A stretch of 64,000 bases of DNA. Origin: Leptasterias polaris. Its lineage: Eukaryota; Echinodermata; Asteroidea; Forcipulatida; Asteriidae. The notes below the pieces were generated by a model, which was not told the origin of the DNA, searched no databases, and worked only from the letters and a program-made list of their open reading frames with translations. Location: assembly GCA_037783415.1 (NCBI GenBank), contig JAZGTN010000025.1, forward strand, positions 248,001 through 312,000, read 5' to 3'. Positions 34,283 to 47,478 of this stretch are shown here, piece after piece. How positions within the stretch are numbered: the first letter of the stretch is position 1; each line of letters begins with the position of its first letter. The position numbers and the translations under genes are program-made.

Positions 34283-37200
34283 AAGTTCATGTACTAAGAT
34301 TCAATTTGATATAGGATCTAACTCTTTCATATTTGTACGCTTTAGGATATTAGGTCACATGCACGGTTGTGTAAACGCGTTTTTTAACTTGAAATTTTGT
34401 TTATGAAACTGCCGTTACACGGGTCACCAACTGTTTCAGAAACGGTATGTTGACCAAAAATAACCGTGAATGCTCAGGCTTATAGGCCTACATAAGCCTG
34501 TGACGGTAACACGGTTAAGTGACAGATCTTACGGTTAAACGTTTACATTTGTACGGTTCGGATAAACGTTGAAAAATTCACTTAAAAAGTGCCGCGTAAT
34601 GCTGACCATAATAACTGTGATCACAATTTTCACAGAACAATATCCCATAAAACACACACACATATCATTCCAATTTACAGACTCGTAGTCTTTGTTATTT
34701 CAATACAACTGTGCGTGCAGCAATATTTGTGAGAAACATTGCACGCTAGTGGGCGTTCCACAACAATTTGATTGCACATGCTCGTTTTTGCAGGGTGAAT
34801 GCGCAAAGTCAAATTTCTGCAATGAAGAATGAAGACACAATGTTTTTGATCACATGCCGGTTGTGCAAACAGTTTTTTTTACTTGAAATGTTGTTCATGA
34901 AACTGCTGTTACACGGGTCACCAACTGTTTCAGAAACGGTTACACATTTACAAAAAAATTACTGTGAATGCGCAGGCTTATACGTAAGCCTGTGACGGTT
35001 ACACAGTTAACTGACAGATCTTACGGTTAAACGTTCACATTTGTACGATTCGGATAAACGTTGAAAAATACACATGAAAAGTGCTGCGAAATGCTGACCA
35101 TAATAATTGCCACACACACCCATATCGTTTCCAATTTACAGGCTTAAGTCTTTGTTATTTCATTACTCTGTGTGCGGCATTAGTTGCACGAAAAATTGAA
35201 CGCTAGAGGGCGATCCACAACAAATCGATTGCACGGTTACCCGGTTAAACCAAACGATAATCCTGTTAATCGTTCAAATGTTAACGATTGGGATCAGCGT
35301 AAACAAATTCACTTGTAAAGTGCTGCGAAAATTGTGACCATTACTTTGCATGCGGCATTAGTTGCAAGAAACATTGAACGCTAGGGGGCGTTCCACAACA
35401 ATTCGATTGCGCATGCTCTCTTTTGCAGGGTGATTGCGCCAAGTCAAAGAACTGCTATGAAGTATGAAGACACAATGTTTTTAATCACATGCCCAGTTGT
35501 GTTCACGGTTACCCAAGGCTTTTCGAGATACAGTGATCTCAAGATTGGCTAATTAAATATTCACCTCACTGTAAATGGGCAAATTAATTCAGAATAATAA
35601 AAAAAATTACATTGAGAGTTAAGTTCATGTACTAAGCTTCAATTTGATATAGGATCTAACTCTTTCATATTTACGCTTTAGGATATTAGGTCACATGCAA
35701 GGTTGTGTAAACAGGTTTTTTTTACTTGAAATTTTGTTTATGAAACTGCTGTTACACGGGTCACCAACTGTTTCAGAAACGGTATGTTGACCAAAAATAA
35801 CCGTGAATGCTCAGGCTTATACATAAGCCTGTGACGGTTACACGGTTAAGTGACAGATCTTACGGTTAAACGTTTACATTTATTTGTACGGTTCGGATAA
35901 ACGTTGAAAAAAATCACTTAAAAAGTGCCGCGTAATGCTGACCATAATAACTGTGATTACGATTTTCACAGCACAATATCCCATAAAACACACACACATA
36001 TCATTCCAATTTACAGACTCGTAGTCTTTGTTATTTCATTACATCTGTGCGTGTAGCAATATTTGTGAGAAACATTGCACGCTAGGGGGCGTTCCACAAC
36101 AATTCGTGAATGCGCAGGCTTATACGTAAGCCTGTGACGGTTACACGATTAAGTGACAGATCTTACGGTTAAACGTTCACATTTGTACGGTTCGGATAAA
36201 CGTTGAAAAATTCACTTGAAAAGTGCTGCGAAATGCTGACCATAATAATTGCCAAACACACCTATATCGTTTCCAATTTACAGGCTTAATTCTTTGTTAT
36301 TTCATTACTTTGCGTGCGGCATTAGTTGAAAGAAACATTGAACGCTAGAGGGCGTTCCACAACAAATCGATTGCACGGTTACCCGGTTAACCAAACGATA
36401 ATCCTGTTAAACGTTTAAATGTTTACGTTTACATTTAAATGCCGAGGCTTTGTAAGCCTGCCTGACGGTCACACGTTTAACCATCCGATCAACCGGTTGA
36501 ACATCTACATTATTACGGTTCGGATAAATGTTGAAAAATCATCCTCAAAAAGTGTCACGAAATTTTGACCATAATAAATGTCAACGGTTACACATGTAAC
36601 TGACCGTTTCAGAAATGATTACGAGTTTACTAAAAAATAACTGTAAATGCATGTAAACAAAATGATGTTGTATTTAATTCGTAATCGTAACAATTTTTCT
36701 ACCCTGAAATGCCAATCGAGTATGTTATATTTGTTTAGGCTAAAACAGTAAATTCATATGGGATACGATTGTATTGTAATTTTGTCTCTTCACACCCCCA
36801 AATCCAACACTGACCGTTTAGCCATGGAAAAACTAATTTCTCTTTACCACACCTTTCCTCAATCAGCTCTTTTTATTGCCTTATTGCAAGCGCCATCAAG
36901 TTTTGTAACTGATACATCGCGGTTTCCTGAAGTAATGCCTTTGCACAAGAAATTTTAAACATATCGTTTTCCGGCGAACGGGACCCAAGCACAGACAAGT
37001 CTGCAAGGCCGTAGACATCGCCAAGAACGCGGCGCTCCGATTCTTTACGTCTACGCTGAAATCTGAATTACACGACGCTGCGCTGATAGCAAGACAAATT
37101 CTTTTCGATTCTTGTGAATGAACGTAAACTTGTGTCAGTCGGCGACAGGAATGATGACTCTATGTATATTCTACAAAAACGTCAACAACACGCGTCATAA

Positions 37201-37899
37201 ATGGGTTTAGGACTTGAACGAGTCTAGGAAACCCTAGAAAGAGCACCGTTAAACTCATATAGATTGAGGGCACTATACGAGTTTAACGGTGCATTTTTAA
37301 CTTTTTAAAAAAGGGTAAAAAATTTACTCCTTGTCGTTTATAAACACATATCAAATTCTAGTCAGAGTACCTTTGGCGTTCAATTTGCCTGAGAATTTGG
37401 GGTTTTTTCTCTACTGACAATGTTTTAATAAGTTTTGATGCTTTTAAACTGATTGTCTATAATACCTTTCTTGTTTTAAGAAACATTTGTGTAATCTAGG
37501 ACGTTAAATTTGAGCTTAATTGAAAAAACTGTGTTTCTAGAAGTCGGATTTGTTTTCACTATCTCCATGTGTTTTGTACACGGGCGAAAATGCGCAATAA
37601 ATGACGTCATTGTGACATCGTTCCACATTTTAGGCCGAAAAGCACATCTACAGTACCCAAGAAGTCTAAAACTGAAAACAGTTTGACGATCGGTCGTCTA
37701 TTTTTTGAGATAGAGTGGTCTAAAGTCTGGCTAATTAAATATTCACCTCGCTGTAAAGTGGCTAATTAATTAAGAATTTTAACATTTTTTACATTTAGAG
37801 TTAAGTTTATGTTCTAAGCCTCAATTTGATATATGATTTAACTCTTTCGTATTTGCGCTCTAGGATATTAGGCTTAAAGAAAAAACGTGTGCAAATGCT

Positions 37900-39066
37900 A
37901 TGGGGTTCCGACGGGTAAAGAAATGTTTGAAGTCTAAACTGAACGGGGGTAACATGATAAAGGCGATTAACACCTGGGCCGTGTCTTTGATGAGGTACAG
38001 TGGGGGTATTATCGAGTGGACTAAACAAGATCTAGATGTCGCTGATAGGAGGACAAGAAAACTCATGACCATGCATGGCATGCTTCATCCGCGGTCAAAT
38101 GTTAGTAGACTCTATCTTCCGAGGTCAGAGGGCGGAAGGGGATTGCTGAGCGTGGCGGACAGCGTTAACATCGAACGCAGGAGTTTGCAGTGTCATGTCG
38201 GGAGGTCCGAGGAGAGGTTGTTGAAAGCTGCGCAAAGATATACGAGGACAGACGAAGTTGGGCCAAAGGAGTACAAAAGGGTAATGAAAGAGGAAAGGCA
38301 ACAGGATTGGAGGAATAAACCGCTTCATGGCCGATTCTTGAGATGCACTGAAGAAGTGGCGAGCACCAAGTCCTGGAATTGGTTAAGGAGCGGAGAGCTG
38401 AAGAAGGAAACCGAGGGCTTGATTACTGCGGCGCAAGACCAATCGCTAAGGACAAATGTAATGAAGGCAAGGATAGAGAAAGCAAACGTCTCTCCTATGT
38501 GTAGAATGTGTAATAAGGCTGAGGAGACTGTATTTCATATTGTCAGCGAATGTAGTAAGATGGCCCAGACGGAGTACAAGGGAAGACATGACAAGTTGGC
38601 CAAGATGATCCACTGGGATCTGTGTAAGAAGTATGATGTCCACGTCACTGCGAAATGGTACGACCATGTGCCGGAGAAAGTTATAGAGACCGATCAGGTC
38701 AAGATCCTCTGGGACTTTAACATTCAGACTGATCATGTTATAGAACATAGGCGTCCGGATGTTGTAGTCTTGGATAAGACGACGAAGATGTGTCATCTCA
38801 TTGACATAGCAGTGCCAGGTGACATAAGGGTAGCTTCGAAGGAGTTAGACAAGATCCAAAAGTACCAAGACCTGGCCAGGGAACTCCGTAAAATTTGGCA
38901 GGTGAAAGTGAAAGTAGTCCCTGTGGTGGTTGGAGCACTTGGCACCATTCCGAAGGCACTGGGGAAACATCTAGATGAAATAGATACAACTGTGAGGGTA
39001 GATCTGTTACAGAAGGCAGCACTTTTGGGAACAGCGAGAATCCTGAGAAAGACCCTTGAGATCTAA
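37900..39066 (+). CDS. LINE ORF C-terminal: RT end, zinc knuckle, REL endonuclease
   Basis: 388-codon uninterrupted frame. Residues ~20-120 are the post-RT region (INTWAVSLMRYSGGIIEWTK, RKLMTMHGMLHPRSNVSRLY, EGGRGLLSV). About residue 200 is a CCHC knuckle (C-x2-C-x9-H-x4-C: CRMCNKAEETVFHIVSEC). About 284-300 is the restriction-like endonuclease core RPDVVVLDK...LIDIAVPGD, then KYQDLARELRKIWQVKVKVV and PVVVGALGTIPK to the C-terminus. This is the R2-group (REL-type) arrangement. The ATG at 37900 belongs to the Helitron-like host, so the start is accidental. Intactness implies a recent insertion. Confidence 0.85.
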   Translation: MGFRRVKKCLKSKLNGGNMIKAINTWAVSLMRYSGGIIEWTKQDLDVADRRTRKLMTMHGMLHPRSNVSRLYLPRSEGGRGLLSVADSVNIERRSLQCHVGRSEERLLKAAQRYTRTDEVGPKEYKRVMKEERQQDWRNKPLHGRFLRCTEEVASTKSWNWLRSGELKKETEGLITAAQDQSLRTNVMKARIEKANVSPMCRMCNKAEETVFHIVSECSKMAQTEYKGRHDKLAKMIHWDLCKKYDVHVTAKWYDHVPEKVIETDQVKILWDFNIQTDHVIEHRRPDVVVLDKTTKMCHLIDIAVPGDIRVASKELDKIQKYQDLARELRKIWQVKVKVVPVVVGALGTIPKALGKHLDEIDTTVRVDLLQKAALLGTARILRKTLEI

Positions 39067-39187
39067 GGCTACGGGACGTAGCCCGACTCAAGGAGTTACC
39101 GGCACAAAGGAAAATGTGATCTTTCTTTTGTAGGCTGTGATGAAATGAAATAATAAAAATAATAATAATAATAAAAATAATAAAAAT
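37906..39187 (+). mobile_element. 5'-truncated REL-endonuclease LINE
   Basis: Inserted in E3: host GCTATGGGG is followed at once by LINE sequence, which ends in a (AAT/AAAT)n tail at ~39147-39187. Carries only the C-terminal third of the polyprotein, as an open frame (next entry). Confidence 0.85.
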
Positions 39188-39349
39188 CTCGACGAAAACA
39201 ATAGCTGTTCCGACTGCATCGGAACAACTAATAATAATAAAAATAATAAAAATCTCGTAGCTGTTCCGACAGCTAGGTCGGAACAGCTAATAATAAGAAA
39301 TTTTTTGACGAAAACAATAGCTGTTCCGCCAGTAGGTCGGAACAGCTAA

Positions 39350-41741
39350 TTAGATAAGATTAGTGGTGGTGCAGGTGACATGACCCCTCGTCTTATGGGT
39401 GGTACCACCAGTATGGCTGGAAAAGGAGTCTGTGATTCCCTGATGTGGTGTCTACAAACGATGCATTTGGATGTGTTGGGACACCTAAAAGTGCCCTGTG
39501 GCAAAGGGGGATTAACATCATCATTATAATGGGGGGGGGGGGGGGGGGACTTCTCCCCGGATGATGAGATCCCTGAGACTGGGTGGGCATCGGTAGGCAA
39601 CTATGGGTTCTTCTTGTACAGCACGTGAAGCCGATCTGATGTGTGAAGAATATGATGGTTAGAACTGGTTATTTAATGAATGGGAGGAAGTGAGGGTTGA
39701 AAAGTAACGAAGAAAGGAACTTTCCCCTTGGAACTCTGTTGTTGCTTGGGTCCTTTGGAGAGTACCGACTCCCTAGAACGAACCTTGACTTTCTGGATCG
39801 CTCGATGGACTGCTAGGGAGCTATGACCCCTGGAAACAAGGTATTTTTTAAGTTCCTGTGAGTGGTGGAAAAAATCAGAATTATTAGAATAGATTCAACG
39901 GAGTCTGAGGGCCTGACTGTAGGCTATGCTGGTTTTGCAGTGTCTGGGGTGACTGCTGGTTGAGTGGGGGTATTGATGTTTATCTGTGGGCTTAACAAAG
40001 AGATCTGTGATTAAGCCATCATCTGTCTTAATATAACCTTGACATCCAAAACCGGGTGTCCTTGGTCGAGTATTCTTTCGTGAATTTGATGGTCCTGTGG
40101 AAGGAATTAATGTGGTTAATGAATGCTGTGAGGCTTGCTTCATCACTAGCCTGGACGATATAGCGCCACCAGACCCAGGAACAGCATGGGGCTGACGCCA
40201 ACATGTGCTGTTCAAGTTGGCTTATGAATAGGCAGGCCATTGAAGGTGCCATACGTGTACCCACTGCAGCAGGAAATTCTTACCCAAGAACGAAAAGTTG
40301 TTTTTAGTTAGAACATGTTGCATGAGGGATACAATGCCAGAAATGGGTGGTGACATGTGACCACTCTTAAACAGGGCTGAGGAGCAGGCAGCAATACCTT
40401 CATCTTGGGGGATGTTGGTGTACAAAGAGGACACATCAAAAGTACCGATGATAGCTGTGTTGGGGACCTGCTTCTGAATACTTGAGATTTTACAGAGGAA
40501 ATCTGGAGTGTCATGAATATATGATGGAACCTGTGGCATAAGCGGCTTGAGTAAACTGTCATCAAAAAGAGATATGTTCTCAGTGGGGAACCATTGCCAG
40601 ATATGATGGGACTCCCTGGGTTGTCTGGTTTGTGTACCTTGGGAAGGAGGTAAAATCTTGCTGTTCTACAGTCTACCGGGGAGAGAAACTTGTGAGCTTT
40701 CTTGGAGAGGTGGTCTTGGTCGTGCATTTCGTCCAGTGTTTGTTGAATCTCCTTTGAAAAGGTGCCTGTTGGATCAGTGTCAAGGGTTTTATAGTTAGTT
40801 TGGTTGCTGAGTTGTCTTATGGCTTCATGTATTGCTGACGGCCCATAACAACAACAGCAGAGCCCTTGTCAGCTGGCTTGATGATGATGTCCTTCTGTGC
40901 TCGTAGTCTTAAGGGCCTCACGTTCTTCTCTAGGGAGGTTGTCATGAGTCCTGTGGGTGGAATGATCACTGGGATTAATTTGTGAACTAACAACCTGTAT
41001 GTAAGTTGCAAGAGATGGCACACAGTTCTTAGGTGGCACCCATTTACTCTTGCAGTAAAATGGCTCAGGATCCATAGGTGGTGAATCAAGGAAATATTCA
41101 CGGAGGCGAATTCTGCGGTAGTAATCAGTAAGGTCCTGACTGAACTCAACCTGATTCACTGTGGGGGAGTGGGGCAGAAGTTGAGTCCCTTGGAGAGTAG
41201 GCTGTGTTCTGTACATGTATATGAAAGGGTAGACGATGAGAGGTTAATGACTGTGGATTGAGGGACTGACTGGTCAGCCTCAGGGGGTATGTTGCGCTTG
41301 AATCATCTCTGTCTGTACTGTTGCTGTTTCGAGACAAGACGGCCAATCTTGTCATTTCTCCTAGAATTCAGAACAAGTTTCTCACTGGTGAATTGCTCAA
41401 AACGGGCAAGTGAGCAGATGGATCTAAGTTCTGCTCCAAGATAGGATATATCTTGGTTAAAGCTGTTTGAGACAAAATTCACAGTGTTCTGTTAGAATAC
41501 GAATGAGATTAAGCGATGTACTATGGAGTGTGTTGTTCCACTGTCTGCAAAGTGGGTTAGACAGAGACCCAAGGTCTGGGTCAAATTTAACCTGTAAACC
41601 TGTGGGAATGAAACGGGTTAGCGTGTAGAACCTGTAGTTGTCTTGATGATATGAATAACGCAGTGCTTTCTCTTTAAGTTTCCTAAGTTCCTGAAACAAG
41701 CGAACGCATCTTCGGTTAGACATGGTCAAAGAGAAAAACAA
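39350..41741 (-). pseudogene. Penelope-like element, N-terminal and RT part
   Basis: In order on the minus strand: an N-terminal region (RRCVRLFQELRKLKEKALRY), DYYRRIRLREYF, a KDIIIKPADKGSAVVVM block, FYLLPKVHKPDNPGSPIISG, SLYTNIPQDEGIAA, GTRMAPSMACLF, WWRYI (decayed catalytic region), LITDLFVKPTDKHQYPHSTS and a Cys-rich linker (FRCPNTSKCIVCRHHI). These are the hallmarks of Penelope-like reverse transcriptases. Frames shift repeatedly, so inactive. The sequence breaks at 39350 and resumes at 29079 with TTNLI joining SCRVCGVQYI. Confidence 0.88.
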
Positions 41742-42062
41742 ACATGAAAGAAAGCTGTAGAGAAAAACTGTAGAGTTACATGTAACAAAGTCAGAAATAA
41801 TCTGAGGGAGGAAAACAGGTTATTGAATAAAAGGAAATGTACACTGAAAAACAACCTGTAAGTAACAAACAAAACAAAATATGACAAAGAACAAGGGAGG
41901 TAAGGAGGATCACCAAAGGGATCACCAAGTCAGGCCACCAACTAATGTTTGCATTTATACCACAGGCCCTTTTGGTTGGTAAGCAGTTTGCAACAGCTAA
42001 TTCTATTTTTTTCTGTTAATGTTTTTATCACACTATTCTGATATTCAATTTAACAATAATGT

Positions 42063-42178
42063 GCCTTGGCGCAGACCCACTTTGTGACAGCTGGCCTACC
42101 CGGTGAACGACCTCTAGGGCAAAATCGGTTCAGCCACTTTGTTAAGGGGTGTTCAGGGTTGGATGAAAATTAAGTTCA
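42063..42178. repeat. 116-bp interspersed repeat, copy 1
   Basis: GCCTTGGCGCAGACCCACTT...GATGAAAATTAAGTTCA, nearly identical to 47288-47403 (two or three differences). Located 40 bp downstream of a CUL2 splice donor. Family unknown. Confidence 0.85.
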
Positions 42179-43079
<901 letters not shown>

Positions 43080-44220
43080 ATCTTCAGGAGCTGGGAGAGC
43101 TTCATCTTTGAAGTCCACAGGCTGGTTCTCACATCCACCGTAAAATTAAGAACACTTTTCCAAATGTCCGAAATGGTCTGTAACCATCTACGTCACAACT
43201 TAGTCCCTCACAAGACAATAATTCCAGCAATCTTAATGTAGCTCACTGGAATGTCTACTCTGCCTGTAATAAATCCCTGATCATTTGTGACTACATGATA
43301 TCTCAGAACATTGACATAATGTTTCCAACAGAAACTTGGCTTGATCAAGTAGTCATTAACGAAACAACCCCACCAGGAATCATGTGCATTAACATTCCAC
43401 CTGGGGACAAACATGGAGGTATGCCGACATCTTTGATGACGAGCTTAACTTAGTACATGTTCCATGTGACAATTTTGAAGCTTGTACATTTGAGCATGCT
43501 CTTATATCTGATACCACTCATAACTTTCACTTCGCAGTAAACTACAGATCTCCTCCATCTGCAAGAATCAAACTTAAGTCATCTATATATCTCATTGACT
43601 TTGATTGATTCATTGAGTACCTGGACAAATTACCTGGAAAATTAATCTGTCTTGATTTTAAATAACTTTAATAAATTTTAAATAACTGTCCTCACAAATG
43701 TGATACATCTCATGTCCACTCTACGCTAACAGCATTTGCCCTAAAAACAACTTGCCTCAGGCCCTACCCACAAACTAGGACACATGTGAAGGCGAAGTTG
43801 ACACAACTCTGCAGTAAACAATGCTTTTGACATGCAGCTTTGTTGACTTCGAAACCCAATACCAAATGCATTAAACCAAAGTGGTAAAAAAATGATGTTG
43901 ATGACGTGAGACCCAGACTTCATCAAGCTGAACGCAAAAGGCTGAAGTCCAGACTCGCCAGGGACTGTGCAACCTATGAACAATCCAAAGGCAAACTTGC
44001 TGAAGTCCTCATTAAAGCCATGTCTGACTTTTACAAAGAGTCACTTATAGGATCCACCCCAAAGGAAGTCTTCTGCATCATATCCTCAATGACCTCACTA
44101 GTAAACCTCGATTAACCCATCAACCCAGGACTCACCTGTAGTTCTTGCTAATGCTTTCTGTAAATTTTTCACGGACAGAAGGAGTATCCAAGCTCATATG
44201 GATGACATTCAAGCTGATTT
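43080..44220 (+). pseudogene. LINE endonuclease remnant (plus strand)
   Basis: Readable blocks: NVAHWNVYSACNKSLIICDY, DIMFPTETWLD (the ETWL catalytic motif of AP-type LINE endonucleases), AVNYRSPPSARIKL, CLDFK (decayed GDFN) and, near 43906, RPRLHQAERKRLKSRLARDC, typical of the linker to RT. Many stops. Truncated at 44220 where the opposite-strand LINE begins. Confidence 0.75.
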
Positions 44221-47200
44221 AACTTTATTTTATTTTATTTATTTCACACAGCATCCCCAGCGCAAGCGCCAAAAACGGATGGATAATTTTTTTAGTAATT
44301 AACAATAAAATACTTTAAAAGGACATATACATACAACAAACACAAACGTAAAATGGACAAAAAGACACAGGCTCACTCTGGGCCAGACGTTCCCCGCGTG
44401 GGCGTGGGCCCCAGAAGAACACGTCTGGTAGATGATTTAACTGGCTAAAAATATTGATGCTGGGATTGGAGTTAGAAATGGAATTGTATAATGAAGTCAA
44501 CCAGTGAATAAACCCATTCTTTGTAGCACTGACCCTGCTACAGGGAACTTTGAACACATCAAGATAGCGGAGATTAGAACGGGAAATTTTCAGGGGGAAA
44601 AATTTATCAAATTACAAGTAAAATGAGAATTTATACACTTGTAGAGAAAAATCAAGTCCATAGATTGTCTACGTTGTTTAAGTGAATCCAAGGAATTAAG
44701 TTTAAGTTGCGGTTGACCTTCAACCGTGTCAGCTACACCGTTGCTAAGGAAATGGTGGAATTTTCTTTGAACACGCTCAATACGCTCTGCTTGAGTTGCA
44801 GATATGGAATTGAAACATACAGAGGAAAGTTCAAGGCTGGGTCTTACAATAGAACAATAAAGCACATGCTTAGTTTGGGGATCCAAACTTTTGCAATGAC
44901 GCCAGAAAATTCCTAACATTCGATTTGCCTTGGCAACAATGTAGTCAACATGATGATTAAATGTTAATTTAGAGTCAATTAAAATACCTAGATCCTTATG
45001 GGCATTGACTCTTTCCAGACGTACATAATTAAACAAAACAGGCCGTTTCTTTAAAGTCAAAGTAAGGGCTTTACATTTAGGAGGAGCCTGTCCAGATCCT
45101 CCTGAAGGAGCCGAGCATCATCAGGCACCCGGACCGCGAGAAACAGCTTCAAATCGTCAGCAGATAAGAGACAAGGAGAATGATCGAAAATAGCGGGGTA
45201 TCATTGACGAACATATTAAAAAGCAAAGGGCCCAAGACAGAGCCTTGTGGGACACCAGAAGTTACAGGTTGCCAGCTGGAGACATTTCCACAGAAAACAA
45301 CTCTCTGCTGACGATTAATAAAGTAACTTTTGATCCAATTGCACAAATTTCCCGAGATGCCATACTTGCCAATCTTGTACAATAAGAGATCGTGATTGAC
45401 TGTATCAAAGGCTTTAGAAAAGTCAGTGTAGATGACATCACACTGAATCTTTTCATCAAGCGCCAGGTAAGAACTTGATAGCATTGTAGCAAGATTGGTT
45501 TCACATGACCGCCCAGGGACATAACCATGCTGATTGTTACATACTACAGGAGATATGTAACCCACTATGTTCTCAGCAACAATTTTCTCAAAAACTTTGG
45601 ATAGAATGGGTAAAAGTGAAATGGGACGGAAATTCTTAACTGAAGTACGGGAGCCTGCCTTATGTACTGGGCATACATTAGCAGATTTCCAAAGGTTGGG
45701 AATAATACCAGAATCCAAAGGCTTCTGAAAAATCCAAGTGATGAGGGGGACACTATAAGGGGAGATGCACAGTGTTTTAAAACTTTGTTACTGACATTGT
45801 CATAACCGGAACTTTTTTGAGGTTGAATTTTCTTAAGTAGCTGTTCCACGCGACCTCGGATTACCAAAATGTTTGACCAAGGCTCCAACTGGGTACTCAG
45901 GAAGATCTGGACAAGCAATAGTGCAGTCACTCCTGAAAACAGAACAAAAGCAATCATTGAATAAGGATGCCTTTGAGCTGTTACTAAAGGCATGCCTATT
46001 ATCCAAACTAATTACCAAAGGAGTGGGAGATTGCTTGTAATTTGATTTTAGCCATGACCAGAATCTTCTTTGGTTTTCTTGCAGTCTACCATGTCTACCA
46101 GATAATTTGCTGATATACAATTCATGTTTAGTCCGACACAGATGCTTGAAATTTATTCTGGCTATCCTAAACTCTTCAATATGAAAATCAGACACTCATA
46201 AGTTTATGTTTAGAGTTTTTAAGCTTGAAAGATTTTCTGACTTCTTTATCAAACCAAGGGGGACTACATTTAAGAGACTTTACAGTAGGGACACACTCAT
46301 TAACAACTGAATTAACAATAGAGTAAAACGCATCTACTGCATCATTGACATCTTCATAAAAATCTAAAATATTCCAGGGAAAATTAACCCTGGCGAAATG
46401 AGAATTATTGTTATTCTGTCAACTGGTAAAGCTTTTCTGAAGGTCAAAGTCAACAAGTAGAGATTCATGGTCTGATTCAAAAATCTTGTCACCAATACTA
46501 ACATTACAATTAAGACTAGACTGCTCATTCGAAAGTATCAAGTCTAAAATATTATCCAATAGAGTAGCATTGGTATCGAATTGCACTAAAGACAAACCAT
46601 TGAGAATGTGATCACAAAAAAGGGTATTGTGAGCATTGTTTTTGGTTAAAACATACGAACCATCATCATACCATTTAAAATCAGGAAGGTTAAAATCCCC
46701 TAATAATAAAATATCCTGTCTATTGTATTGCACTAAAATCGACTCAAGAGATTGCTGTAAGGAGTTCAACGAGTCTACGCTGGCATTTGGCAGTCGATAA
46801 TAAAGTCCAAGCACACATTTTTGTTCTTGAAGAAACTCCAAGTTCCACCCACATCAGTTCACAATCTTCCTTTTCAAATTCGTGAAGCCTTCTTGAGATA
46901 ATATAATTTTTTACTTATGTTAAAAGTCCACCTCCTCTCTTATTGTTGTTTCTGTCACGTCTATAGATGACACAATCAGGAATGTTCAGCTCAGCATCCA
47001 TCACATGGTGATTCAGCCAGGTTTCAGTTAAGCATATAACCTGGTGATTAAACCCTGCGAGAAGCGGATTGTTTGTGATTTTCCCCGAGGAACGGATGTG
47101 CTCACGCGGTAGGCATATTATGTAATTAGTGAAATTGACACATGAAACAGCCACAGGGTAAACAAGAAACAGTAACCAGGTCACCTATAGGGTATTTCTG

Positions 47201-47287
47201 GGTCAGGATTGTTTTCCATTCACAGACAGATGACAGAGAGCATGTGTTGATACTATGGCGGCAAGTTTTGTACACAAGGGAATTGCC

Positions 47288-47403
47288 GCCTTGGCGCAGA
47301 CCCACTTTGTGACAGCTGGCCTACCCGGTGAACGACCTCTAGGACAAAATCGGTTCAGCCACTTTGTTAAGGGGTGTTCAGGGTTGGATGAAAATTAAGT
47401 TCA
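47288..47403. repeat. 116-bp interspersed repeat, copy 2
   Basis: Second copy, lying in the 5' part of the minus-strand LINE between its 2A-bearing segment and the rest of the endonuclease. Confidence 0.85.
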
Positions 47404-47478
47404 GCGAAAAAAATTAAAATAAAAGTGTTTTAATTAACAAAATTAGAAAAACAGTCCTACAGCTTGAGATCATTCGTT

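Larger units (their letters stand above)
33722..39231 (+). mobile_element. Helitron-like element E3 (inner)
   Basis: 5' end ACTAGACATTAGGTGTTTGT at 33722; 3' end hairpin TGTTCCGACTGCATCGGAACA then CTAA at 39228-39231. Parallels E1 along most of its length (for example 36700-36890 repeats 31230-31420). Contains three ~130-bp repeats (33800-34180), a snapback palindrome and a LINE insertion at 37906-39187. Sits in the same AAT-rich microsite of E2 that E2 used in E1. Confidence 0.75.
32483..39290 (+). mobile_element. Helitron-like element E2 (middle)
   Basis: 5' end ACTAGACATTAGGTGTTTGT with a terminal hairpin GTGTTTGT-GA-ACAAACAC at 32495-32512; 3' end hairpin (CTGTTCCGAC...GTCGGAACAG) and CTAA at 39287-39290. 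Own sequence is 32483-33721 plus 39232-39290. Carries ~7-8 copies of the ~130-bp repeat. It was inserted into the AAT-rich microsite just upstream of E1's 3' hairpin. Confidence 0.75.
29080..39349 (+). mobile_element. Helitron-like element E1 (outer of three nested)
   Basis: Starts ACTAGGCATTAGCTGTTCCG at 29080 and ends at 39346-39349 with CTAA preceded by a hairpin (GCTGTTCCG-loop-CGGAACAGC), the Helitron 3' signature (hairpin plus CTRR). No target duplication: removal rejoins the Penelope-like ORF in 39350-41741 with 28805-29079. E1's own sequence is 29080-32482 plus 39291-39349; E2 and E3 sit inside it. It contains ~130-bp tandem repeats and many copies of CGGTTACACGGTTAAG and GGGCGTTCCACAACAA motifs. 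No helicase or Rep protein seen; nonautonomous. Confidence 0.75.

Noticed and set aside
39346..39600. Short proline-rich frames near the G-run at 39531-39548
   Set aside because: Produced by the homopolymer; the real content is the Cys-rich linker of the Penelope-like element.
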